A stretch of 64,000 nucleotides of DNA, taken from positions 120,407 through 184,406 of the forward strand of contig NZ_KE387212.1 of the NCBI RefSeq assembly GCF_000430725.1. The letters run 5' to 3'. This document shows, in pieces, positions 45,749-53,138 of the stretch (position 1 is its first letter; every line of letters starts with the position of its first letter). The position numbers were made by a program, and so were the translations under genes. The stretch comes from Azohydromonas australica DSM 1124. Its GTDB lineage: Bacteria; Pseudomonadota; Gammaproteobacteria; Burkholderiales; Burkholderiaceae_C. The notes beneath the pieces were generated by a model. It saw only the letters and a program-made list of their open reading frames with translations, made no database searches and had not been told where the DNA came from.

Positions 45749-45762
45749 ATGACGCCTATCGT
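45735..45762 (+). promoter_or_regulatory. Putative sigma-70 promoter of the aromatic-acid operon
   Basis: TTGACG and TATCGT are separated by 16 bases, close to the consensus at -35 and four of six at -10. Transcription would begin near 45769, about 38 bases before the ATG at 45807. The -35 lies inside the TetR operator. Confidence 0.45.
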
Positions 45763-45806
45763 TGATGCATGTCAACGAGAGGCGCCGCTGCCGCGGCGAT
45801 CGGACG

Positions 45807-47063
45807 ATGCGTCAGACCCTGGCCCAGCCCACCGCCGGCTTTCTCAACACCGACTGGAACCCGCGCGACATCCCGAGCGGCACGGCGACGCGCAACGTGG
45901 TGCTGCGCACCGCGGACGGCGCGGCCACCGGGGGCTCGCTGTACACGCCGGCCGGCGGCAGCCGCACCGTGGTGTGCGTCATGCACCCGCGCGAGTTCAT
46001 GGCGTGCCACTACCTGATCCCGGACATCGTCGGGGCAGGGTATGCGGCCTGGTCGCAGTCGCCGCGCTCGGTGGGCAACGACCTGCGCCTGGAGCACGAA
46101 CTCGCGCTGCATGACGTGGCCGCAGGCCTGGCGTTCCTGCGCTCGCAAGGCTTCGAGCGCATCGTGCTGCTGGGCAACTCGGGCGGGGCGGGGCTGTATG
46201 CCTTCTACGTCCAGCAGTCCTCGCTGCCCGGGAGCGAGCGCATCGCGCGCACGCCGGGCGGCCGGCCGACGCAGCTGGCCGAGCTGGACATGCCGACGGT
46301 GGACGGCCTGGTCTTCGTCGGCCCGCACCCGGGGCAGGGCGCGCTGCTGATGAACTGCATCGACCCCTCGGTCAGCGACGAAGGCAATGCGCTGTCGGTC
46401 GATGCGTCGCTGGATCCGCTGAACCCCGACAACGGCTACCGCGGCCGCGAGGGCACGCGCTATGCGCCAGCCTTCATCGAGCGCTACCGCGCCGCGCAGC
46501 GCGCACGCGTCGAGCGCCTCGACGCCCTGGCGCGCGAGCTCATCGCGGCGCGCCTGGCCGCGCGCAAGCGCATCAAGGACATGGGTGATGCAGCTCCGGT
46601 CGCGGACCGGCGCATGGCCGCGCACACGCCCATCATCAACGTCTGGCGCACCGACGCGGACCTGCGCTGCTTCGACCTCTCGCTCGACCCCTCGGAGCGC
46701 CGGTTCGGCTCGCTCTGGGGCAGCGACCCCTTCGCGTCGAACTACGGCGCCGTGGGCTTCGCTCGCCAGTGCACGCCCGAGAGCTGGCTCTCGACCTGGT
46801 CGGGCCTGAGCTCCAACGCCACGCTGGAGAAGACCGCCGCGGCGCTGGTGCAGCCCACGCTGGTGGTCGAGTACACGGGCGACCAGGCGTGCTTCCCCGG
46901 CGACGTGCGGCGCATCGTCGAGGCCATCGCTTCCTCGGACAAGCAGCACTTGCGCGTGCGCGGCGACCACCACGGCCGCGCCCTCTCGCCCGGCGAGGAA
47001 CCGGGCCGCCTGGCCGCAGGTCGCCATCTGGCCGACTGGCTGCGCCAGACCTTCCCGCGCTGA
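45807..47063 (+). CDS. Alpha/beta-hydrolase family protein of the aromatic-acid operon
   Basis: A 418-residue alpha/beta hydrolase. The nucleophile elbow is GNSGG with Ser125; an oxyanion-type HPREF follows the third strand (VVCVMHPREF); a late strand with TGDQACFP and a His in GDHHGRA supply probable acid and base. A lid-like helical insertion (about 200-320) enlarges the fold. The start at 45807 is chosen because the promoter would put the transcript start after 45765, making earlier codons part of the leader. It is the first gene of the TetR-controlled operon. It might cleave a ring-cleavage product such as a maleylpyruvate-like ketoacid, or an ester; this is inference. Confidence 0.8.
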   Translation: MRQTLAQPTAGFLNTDWNPRDIPSGTATRNVVLRTADGAATGGSLYTPAGGSRTVVCVMHPREFMACHYLIPDIVGAGYAAWSQSPRSVGNDLRLEHELALHDVAAGLAFLRSQGFERIVLLGNSGGAGLYAFYVQQSSLPGSERIARTPGGRPTQLAELDMPTVDGLVFVGPHPGQGALLMNCIDPSVSDEGNALSVDASLDPLNPDNGYRGREGTRYAPAFIERYRAAQRARVERLDALARELIAARLAARKRIKDMGDAAPVADRRMAAHTPIINVWRTDADLRCFDLSLDPSERRFGSLWGSDPFASNYGAVGFARQCTPESWLSTWSGLSSNATLEKTAAALVQPTLVVEYTGDQACFPGDVRRIVEAIASSDKQHLRVRGDHHGRALSPGEEPGRLAAGRHLADWLRQTFPR

Positions 47064-47094
47064 TTCCCTTCCCTCAGTCCTTCAGGAGACTTTC

Positions 47095-47973
47095 ATGTCG
47101 GCTCAATTTCCCGTGCCGTCGCGGCTGGTGCTGCGCGGCGTGGACCACACCGCGCGCCCCACCTGGAAGCTGCGCGAGACGGTCGAGTTCTATCGCGACA
47201 CGCTGGGCCTGCCGCTGGTGCACGTCATCTCCGCCCGCGGCTGGGGCCCGGCCACGCATCCGGACTTCCTGCACTTGTTCTTCGACAGCGGCAACGGCAG
47301 CACCATCGCCTTCTTCTACTACCTGGGCAGCGACGAGCCGGCGTCGCTGCAGGGCCGGGCCCAGCGTTCGCCGCTGCCCGAGGATCATGTCTTCGACGCC
47401 ACCCACACCGCGTGGCTGGTCCAGGACGCCGCGGAACTGCGCGCCTGGAAGGAACGGCTGGAATCCCGGGGCCTGAACGTCTCGGTGGAAACCACGCACG
47501 AGGTCATCGAGTCGATCTACGTGCGCGATCCCAACGGCTATTTCATCGAGTTCACACGCAAGCTGCGTCCGCTCACCGCGGTTGACGCTGCCGATGCGGC
47601 ACTGACGCTGCAGGCCGCCATGGAGGCCGAGGACCAGGCCGCGCACGCCGGCCGGCGTGTCACGCGCATCGACGAGGTCTGGGCGCGCAAGGGAGCGCTG
47701 CTTGACGGCGAGCGCGGCGCGGGCGTGCGTCTTTTCGTGCCGCAGGTGGAGGAGTTCGCCGCGCTGGTGCGGGCCGCGCGCGCCCGAAGCACTTGCCGCG
47801 TCGGCGAGGCGCCGGGCTACCACGTCATCGAGGCCGACGCGCCCGTCGAATTCGGCCGCCGGGAGCTGGGCCTCAAGCCGGCCGTCTGGTGGGGGCTCTT
47901 CACCGGGGGCCTGCACGGAACCATCGAAGCCTTCGACCGCGACCACGTGCGCATCGTGCCGCAGGCGGCCTGA
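47095..47973 (+). CDS. VOC superfamily protein (candidate extradiol-type dioxygenase)
   Basis: A 292-residue protein. Residues 10-160 form a vicinal-oxygen-chelate domain pair with three candidate metal ligands in 2-His-1-carboxylate arrangement: His18 (GVDHTA), His104 (ATHTAW) and Glu152 (NGYFIEF). That is the pattern of type-I extradiol dioxygenases. The C-terminal 130 residues (RRVTRIDEVWARKGALLDGER; VWWGLFTGGLHGTIEAFDRDHVRI) are not an obvious further VOC repeat. It follows the hydrolase by 31 bases and precedes the aryl-acid ligase by 40. It could be the ring-cleaving enzyme of this operon, since no cupin or conventional extradiol gene is present. A glyoxalase or binding role is the alternative. 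Confidence 0.75.
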   Translation: MSAQFPVPSRLVLRGVDHTARPTWKLRETVEFYRDTLGLPLVHVISARGWGPATHPDFLHLFFDSGNGSTIAFFYYLGSDEPASLQGRAQRSPLPEDHVFDATHTAWLVQDAAELRAWKERLESRGLNVSVETTHEVIESIYVRDPNGYFIEFTRKLRPLTAVDAADAALTLQAAMEAEDQAAHAGRRVTRIDEVWARKGALLDGERGAGVRLFVPQVEEFAALVRAARARSTCRVGEAPGYHVIEADAPVEFGRRELGLKPAVWWGLFTGGLHGTIEAFDRDHVRIVPQAA

Positions 47974-48013
47974 GACACCGGTCGATCCAGCGCATCACCC
48001 GAGGAGACAAGCC

Positions 48014-49693
48014 ATGTCCGGCCCCCTGAACGCCATCGAGGGCGTCATCTACCACCGTGCCGAGGACGCCCGCCGCTGGCTGGCCGACGGTGCCTGGATC
48101 GACCGTACCGTCGGCGACGCGCTGCGCGACACCGCGCGCCGCCACCCCGACCGCGTCGCCTTCGCCAGCGACGAGCGCAGCATCACGTTTCGCGAGCTCG
48201 ACGAGGCGACGGACCGGCTGGGCGCCGCGTTGCTCGCGCTGGGGCTGGAGGCGGGCGACCGGGCGATCTTCCAGCTCGGCACGACGGTGGAAACGGCGCT
48301 CGTGCTGCTCGCCTGCTTCAAGGCGGGCGTCGTGCCGGTGTGCTCGCTGCCCCAGCACCGGGAGGTCGAGATCGGCCAGCTGGCACGCCAGAGCGGTGCG
48401 CGCGGCTACTTCGTGCAGGCCGACTTCGGCAGCTTCGACCTCGTGGGCTTTGCCCGGCAGATGGCGCAGCAGTTGCCCGCGCTGCGGCACCTGGTGGTCG
48501 TGCGCGGCCGTGCCGAGGGCTTGCCGGACCTGCAGGCGCTGATCGATGCCATGCCGCTGGAAGAGGGTCGCCGGCGCCTGCGCGACGTGCCCCTGGGCCC
48601 CGAGGACGTGCTGAGCTTCCAGCTCTCCGGCGGCACCACCGGCCTGCCCAAGATCATCCCGCGCTTCCACGCGGAGTACCTGGGCCACGCCGCGGGCTGG
48701 ATGCGCACCTACGGCATCGATGCCGACAGCCGCGTGATCTGGTCGCTGCCGCTGCTGCACAACGCCGGCCAGCTCTATGCCCTGGTCCCGGTCGCGCTGC
48801 TGGGCATCACGACGGTGCTGATGCCCCGCGTGGACATCCGCCGCATGCTGGAGCTGATCGAGCGGCACCGCGTCACGCATGCGCTGTCCATCGGTCCCAT
48901 CGCGCCGCAGCTGCTGGCCTACACCGAGCTGGCGCGCCACGACCTGTCCTCCCTGCGCCTGTTTGCGACGATGAGCCGCGCCGACAGCCTGGAGGCTCAC
49001 CTGGGGCTGCCGTGCTCGAACCTGTACGGCATCACCGAAGGGCTGCTGCTGGGCTCCGGGCCGGACGCAAGTGCCTTTCGCCGCCATCACACGCAGGGCG
49101 CCTCGGGCTGCGCCCAGGACGAGGTCCGCCTGCTGGAGCCGGGCTTGGAGACGCCCGTGGCCCCCGGCGCCATGGGCGAGCTGTGCTTCCGCGGCCCCGC
49201 GACGCTGCCCGGCTTCTTCGACGCGCCCGAGGCCAATGCCCAGGCCTTCACCTCGGACGGCTTCTACCGCACCGGCGACATGATGAGCGCGCACCTGGTG
49301 GACGGTGTCACCTGCTATGCCTTCGAAGGACGGCTGCGCGACAACGTCAACCGCGGCGGCGAGAAGATCGGCTGCGAGGAGGTGGAAGCCTTCGTGAGCC
49401 GGCACCCGGCCGTGGCCGATGCCAAGCTCGTGGCCATGCCCGACCCGTTCTACGGCGAGAAGGGCTGCATCTTCATCATCCCGCGCCCGGGCCAGCGCTC
49501 GCCCGACGTGGCCGAGCTGGCGCGCTTCCTGGTGGCCCAGGGCCTGGCCAAGTACAAGTGCCCGGAGCGCGTCGAGACCGTCGAGGCCTTCCCGGTCACG
49601 CGTGTGGGCAAGCTCGACAAGCCGGCGCTCAAGCGCCAGATCGCCGAGACCCTGGAGCGCGAGGCCGCCGCGGCCGAGGGGAGCCGGCCGTGA
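48014..49693 (+). CDS. Aryl-acid CoA/AMP ligase (DhbE/EntE- or SdgA-like)
   Basis: A 559-residue adenylate-forming ligase. Core motifs: the phosphate loop LSGGTTGLPK (204-213), YGITEG, RTGD, GRLRDNVNRGGEKIG and the C-terminal catalytic Lys533 in RVGKLDK. The motif HN at 249-250 (LLHNAGQ) matches His-Asn in 2,3-dihydroxybenzoate and salicylate ligases, whose Asn contacts the ortho substituent. No carrier protein or siderophore genes are near, so the acceptor is probably CoA. The thioesterase gene begins in its stop codon (GTGA). Its product would be the substrate for the hydroxylase two genes later. Salicylate is the favoured but unproven substrate. Confidence 0.82.
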   Translation: MSGPLNAIEGVIYHRAEDARRWLADGAWIDRTVGDALRDTARRHPDRVAFASDERSITFRELDEATDRLGAALLALGLEAGDRAIFQLGTTVETALVLLACFKAGVVPVCSLPQHREVEIGQLARQSGARGYFVQADFGSFDLVGFARQMAQQLPALRHLVVVRGRAEGLPDLQALIDAMPLEEGRRRLRDVPLGPEDVLSFQLSGGTTGLPKIIPRFHAEYLGHAAGWMRTYGIDADSRVIWSLPLLHNAGQLYALVPVALLGITTVLMPRVDIRRMLELIERHRVTHALSIGPIAPQLLAYTELARHDLSSLRLFATMSRADSLEAHLGLPCSNLYGITEGLLLGSGPDASAFRRHHTQGASGCAQDEVRLLEPGLETPVAPGAMGELCFRGPATLPGFFDAPEANAQAFTSDGFYRTGDMMSAHLVDGVTCYAFEGRLRDNVNRGGEKIGCEEVEAFVSRHPAVADAKLVAMPDPFYGEKGCIFIIPRPGQRSPDVAELARFLVAQGLAKYKCPERVETVEAFPVTRVGKLDKPALKRQIAETLEREAAAAEGSRP

Positions 49694-50169
49694 TCAGCAC
49701 CGAACACGTCGCGAGCCTCATGCCGCTGGTGGTGCGCCGGCGCGTGCGCTGGGGCGAATGCGACCCCGCCGGCGTCGTCTACACCGCCGCCTTCGCCGAC
49801 TACGTCATCAGCGCCGCCGAGCTGTTCTACGGCGCGCTGTTCGACACCACGCCGCAGCGGGCCAAGCACGAGCAGGGCTTCGGCACGCCGACCCGGGCGC
49901 TGGACTTCGACTTCCAGCGCTCGCTGCGGCCCGACGACCTCTTCGACATGACGGTGACGGTGGCCGCCATCAACGAGCGCAGCTACGTGCTCGACGTCAC
50001 GGCCCGCACGCCGGAAGGCGAGGTGGTCTTCGTGGCGCGCCTCACGCCGGTGTGCGTGGCGCGCGACGAGCGCCGCTCGATCCCGATCCCGGCGGCCTTC
50101 CGAACGGCCCTGCAGCGCTACCAGGCCGACTGCCGCCTTCACGCATCCCACCAGGAGACCACCCCATGA
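49690..50169 (+). CDS. Hot-dog thioesterase, 4-hydroxybenzoyl-CoA thioesterase family
   Basis: A 159-residue hot-dog-fold thioesterase. The signature WGECDPAGVVYTAAFADYV contains the catalytic Asp of the 4HBT family. The GTG at 49690 overlaps the ligase stop (GTGA) and is preceded by AGGGGAG; its own stop overlaps the next start (ATGA). Both overlaps imply translational coupling of ligase, thioesterase and hydroxylase. It would release the hydroxylated acid, for example gentisate from gentisyl-CoA, after the hydroxylase acts. Confidence 0.87.
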   Translation: MISTEHVASLMPLVVRRRVRWGECDPAGVVYTAAFADYVISAAELFYGALFDTTPQRAKHEQGFGTPTRALDFDFQRSLRPDDLFDMTVTVAAINERSYVLDVTARTPEGEVVFVARLTPVCVARDERRSIPIPAAFRTALQRYQADCRLHASHQETTP

Positions 50170-51311
50170 AGATTGCCGTCATCGGCGCCGGCCCGGCCGG
50201 CCTGTACTTCTCGCTGCTGGCCAAGAAGCACGACCCGCGGCACGAGATCCATGTCGTCGAGCAGAACCCGCGCGATGCCACCTACGGCTGGGGCGTGGTG
50301 TTCTCCGACGTGGGCCTGGGCTTCCTGCGCGAGGCCGATCCCGACTTCTTCACCGAGTTCACGGCGCACCACGAGCGCTGCGACTACATGGAGATCGTGC
50401 ACCGCGGCACGCGCGTGCAGGTGCACGGCAACCACTTCTCGCGCACCTCGCGCATCGACATGCTGGGGGTGCTGCAGCGCGCCTGCGAGCGCCAGGGCAT
50501 CCACGTGGAGTACGGGCGCCGCATCGAGGACGTGGAGGCGCTCTCGCGCGAGGTGGACCTCGTGATCGCGGCCGACGGCGGCAACAGCGCCGTGCGCCGG
50601 CAGTATGCGCAGCACTTCAGGCCCAGCTTCGAGAAGCGGCGCAACAAGTTTGCCTGGTACGGCACGCGCCAGCGCTTCCACCCGGTGTCGCTCATCTTCC
50701 GCGAGACCGAGCACGGCGTCTTCATCGCGCACAGCTACCAGTACAGCCCGGAGCTCAGCACCTTCCTGGTCGAGGTCGATCCGCACACGTGGCAGCGCGC
50801 CGGCCTGGACCGCATGAGCGAGGACGAGAGCCGGCGCTACTGCGCGCAGGTGTTCACCGCCGACCTGGGCAGCAACGAGCTGCTGACCAACCGCTCGCTC
50901 TGGTTCGAGGCCAACATCGTCAAGAACGAGCGCTGGACGCACCGCAACATCGTGCTGCTCGGCGACGCCCTGCGCACCGTGCACTTTTCGCTCGGGTCGG
51001 GCACGCGCATGGCGATGCAGGACGCGATCGCGTTGCACCACGCCATCGCCGAGCAGCCCTCGGACCTGGAGGCGGCCTTCGCGGCCTTCGAGGGCACCCG
51101 GCGCCCCGCGTCGTCCACGTTCCAGGCCGCCGCGGCCCGCAGCCTCGACTGGTACGAGAACGTCGCAGGCCGCCTGCACCTGGACCCGGTGAGCTTCGCC
51201 TACGACTACATGCGCCGCACGGGCCAGGTCACGCACGAGGACCTGCGCCGGCGCGATCCGCACTTCACGGCGGCCTATGAGCAGCTGCACCCGCAAGCCG
51301 CGGCTGCCTGA
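50166..51311 (+). CDS. FAD-dependent aryl-CoA monooxygenase (salicylyl-CoA 5-hydroxylase / anthraniloyl-CoA monooxygenase type)
   Basis: A 381-residue FAD monooxygenase. It starts with VIGAGPAGLYFSLLAKK, followed by EQNPRDATYGWGVVFSD, a segment typical of the N-terminal half of anthraniloyl-CoA monooxygenase/reductase and of salicylyl-CoA 5-hydroxylase. The second FAD motif reads LLGDALRTVHFSLGSGTRMAMQDAIAL, again the pattern of these CoA-thioester hydroxylases and unlike PHBH. It has no C-terminal reductase fusion, so it matches the stand-alone salicylyl-CoA 5-hydroxylase. It is coupled to a ligase and thioesterase. Predicted reaction: para-to-the-ortho-group hydroxylation of an aryl-CoA, giving gentisyl-CoA if the acid is salicylate. 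Confidence 0.82.
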   Translation: MKIAVIGAGPAGLYFSLLAKKHDPRHEIHVVEQNPRDATYGWGVVFSDVGLGFLREADPDFFTEFTAHHERCDYMEIVHRGTRVQVHGNHFSRTSRIDMLGVLQRACERQGIHVEYGRRIEDVEALSREVDLVIAADGGNSAVRRQYAQHFRPSFEKRRNKFAWYGTRQRFHPVSLIFRETEHGVFIAHSYQYSPELSTFLVEVDPHTWQRAGLDRMSEDESRRYCAQVFTADLGSNELLTNRSLWFEANIVKNERWTHRNIVLLGDALRTVHFSLGSGTRMAMQDAIALHHAIAEQPSDLEAAFAAFEGTRRPASSTFQAAAARSLDWYENVAGRLHLDPVSFAYDYMRRTGQVTHEDLRRRDPHFTAAYEQLHPQAAAA

Positions 51312-51342
51312 CGACATGACCCACCCAACCGGAGACAAGACC

Positions 51343-52326
51343 GTGACGACATCGCTGAAACATCGCCGGCTGTACGCCGGCGCCGTCCTGGCCCTGGGCC
51401 TGGCGGCCCAGGCCGCGGCGCAGACCTTTCCCGCCAAGGCGGTGCGGGCGGTGCTGCCGTACTCCGCGGGCAGCGGTCCCGACGCCGTGGTGCGCCAGGT
51501 GGGCGAGAAGCTGGGCAAGGACTGGGGCCGTCAGGTCATCGTGGACAACAAGCCCGGTGCCAACGGCTGGCTGGCGGTGGGCGACGTCAAGCGCGCGCCA
51601 GCGGACGGCTACACCCTGCTGGCCGTGGACAACACCCACGTGACGCTGCAGCCGCACCTGTACAAGCAGCTGCCGTTCTCGCCCACGAAGGACTTCGAGC
51701 CGGTGGCGCCGCTGTACTCGACGTACTTCTTCATCGTCGTGCCGGGCAACTCGCCCTGGAAGACGGTGGCCGACCTGGTGGCGGCAGCCAAGGCCGAAGA
51801 CGGCAGGCTCACCTACGGCACCTGGGGCATGGGCAGCGTCGCCCATGTGGGCACCTCGATGCTGGAGTCCGCCACCGGCACCCGCATGACGCACGTGCCG
51901 TTCAAGGAACTGCCCCAGCTCTACTCGGCCGTGGCCACCGGCGAGGTGGCGTGGGCCTTCGGCACCGCCGCCACCGTGGGGCCGCTCCACAAGGCCGGGA
52001 AGGTCCGGCTGCTGGCTGTGGCAGCGCCCAAGCGCCTGCCCGGCTACGCCGAGGTGCCCACGGTGGCCGAGGCCGCCGGACCGGCCGGCTTCGAGCTCAA
52101 GACCTGGGTGGCGCTGTTCGCACCCAGGAGCACGCCCAGGGCCGTAGTCGAGAAGATCAACGCCGGCGTCGGCAGTGCGCTGATGACCCCCGAGGTCCGC
52201 GAGCGCCTGGCCGTCTTCGGTTTCGAGCCGTGGGGCGGGGCGCCTTCGGACGTTGCCGCCGCCATCGATGCCGACACCCGCCGCTTTGCCGACATCGTCA
52301 AGCAGGCCCGCATCCAGCTCGACTGA
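51343..52326 (+). CDS. Bug family (TctC-like) periplasmic solute receptor
   Basis: A 327-residue exported receptor. The GTG at 51343 is preferred because GGAG lies eight bases upstream and it yields a compact signal (TTSLKHRRLYAGAVLALGLAAQAAAQ); an ATG at 51316 is the alternative. Features are FPAKAVRAVLPYSAGSGPDAV and THVPFKELPQ. Unlike most Bug proteins it has SAGSGPD in place of the common PPGG-x-x-D loop. It lies within the aromatic-acid operon, between the hydroxylase and maleate isomerase, so it likely binds that operon's acid substrate. Confidence 0.9.
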   Translation: MTTSLKHRRLYAGAVLALGLAAQAAAQTFPAKAVRAVLPYSAGSGPDAVVRQVGEKLGKDWGRQVIVDNKPGANGWLAVGDVKRAPADGYTLLAVDNTHVTLQPHLYKQLPFSPTKDFEPVAPLYSTYFFIVVPGNSPWKTVADLVAAAKAEDGRLTYGTWGMGSVAHVGTSMLESATGTRMTHVPFKELPQLYSAVATGEVAWAFGTAATVGPLHKAGKVRLLAVAAPKRLPGYAEVPTVAEAAGPAGFELKTWVALFAPRSTPRAVVEKINAGVGSALMTPEVRERLAVFGFEPWGGAPSDVAAAIDADTRRFADIVKQARIQLD

Positions 52327-52348
52327 CCCAGCACCCGTAGGAAACGAC

Positions 52349-53104
52349 ATGAATGCACGGACCTACCGCATCGGCCAGATCGTGCCGAGCTCCAACACCA
52401 CGATGGAGACCGAGATCCCCGCGATGCTGCGCGCCCGCGAGGCGCTGCGGCCCGAGGTGCGCTTCACCTTCCATTCCAGCCGCATGCGCATGCACAAGGT
52501 GACGAGGGAAGAGCTCGAAGCCATGAACCGCGAGGCGGTGCGCTGCGCGGCGGAGCTGGCCGACGCCCGCGTGGACGTGATGAGCACGGCCTGCCTGGTG
52601 GCCATCATGGCCATGGGACTGGGGTACCACCGGCAGGTGGAGCACGAGCTCACCGAGATCGCGCGCATGAACCACTCGCTGGCGCCGGTGATGACCTCCG
52701 CCGGCGCGCTGGTCGACGGGCTCAAGGCGCTGGGTGCCCGGCGGGTGTCGCTGATGGCGCCCTACATGCGGCCGCTCACCGAGCTGGTGGTGCGGTACAT
52801 CGAGCACGAGGGCATCAAGGTGATCGATTCGCTGAGCTTCGAGATCCCGGACAACCTGGAAGTCGGCCGGCGCGACCCGATGCAGCTGGTCGAGGACGTC
52901 AGGCGGCTCGACACCGACGGTGCCGACGTGGTGGTGGCCTCGGCCTGCGTGCAGATGCCCTCGCTGCCGGCGGTGCAGCGCATCGAGGACATGCTGGGCA
53001 TCCCGACCGTGTCCACCGCGGTGTGCACGGCGCGCAGCATGCTCGACCACCTGGGCCTCGAAGCGGTCGTGCCCGGCGCCGGGGCGCTGCTGGCTGCGCG
53101 GTAG
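52349..53104 (+). CDS. Maleate cis-trans isomerase
   Basis: A 251-residue member of the Asp/Glu racemase superfamily. The N-terminal signature IGQIVPSSNTTMETEIP and paired active-site cysteines Cys82 (STACLVAIM) and Cys200 (ASACVQMPS) match maleate isomerases, where they lie 118 residues apart as here. It converts maleate to fumarate without cofactors. It is the last gene of the TetR-controlled operon, 22 bases after the Bug gene. In gentisate or nicotinate catabolism this is the final step into the TCA cycle, which supports maleate as an intermediate here. Confidence 0.9.
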   Translation: MNARTYRIGQIVPSSNTTMETEIPAMLRAREALRPEVRFTFHSSRMRMHKVTREELEAMNREAVRCAAELADARVDVMSTACLVAIMAMGLGYHRQVEHELTEIARMNHSLAPVMTSAGALVDGLKALGARRVSLMAPYMRPLTELVVRYIEHEGIKVIDSLSFEIPDNLEVGRRDPMQLVEDVRRLDTDGADVVVASACVQMPSLPAVQRIEDMLGIPTVSTAVCTARSMLDHLGLEAVVPGAGALLAAR

Positions 53105-53138
53105 ACGCGCACCGGCGCCGCCTGCGCCAAGACCGGGT

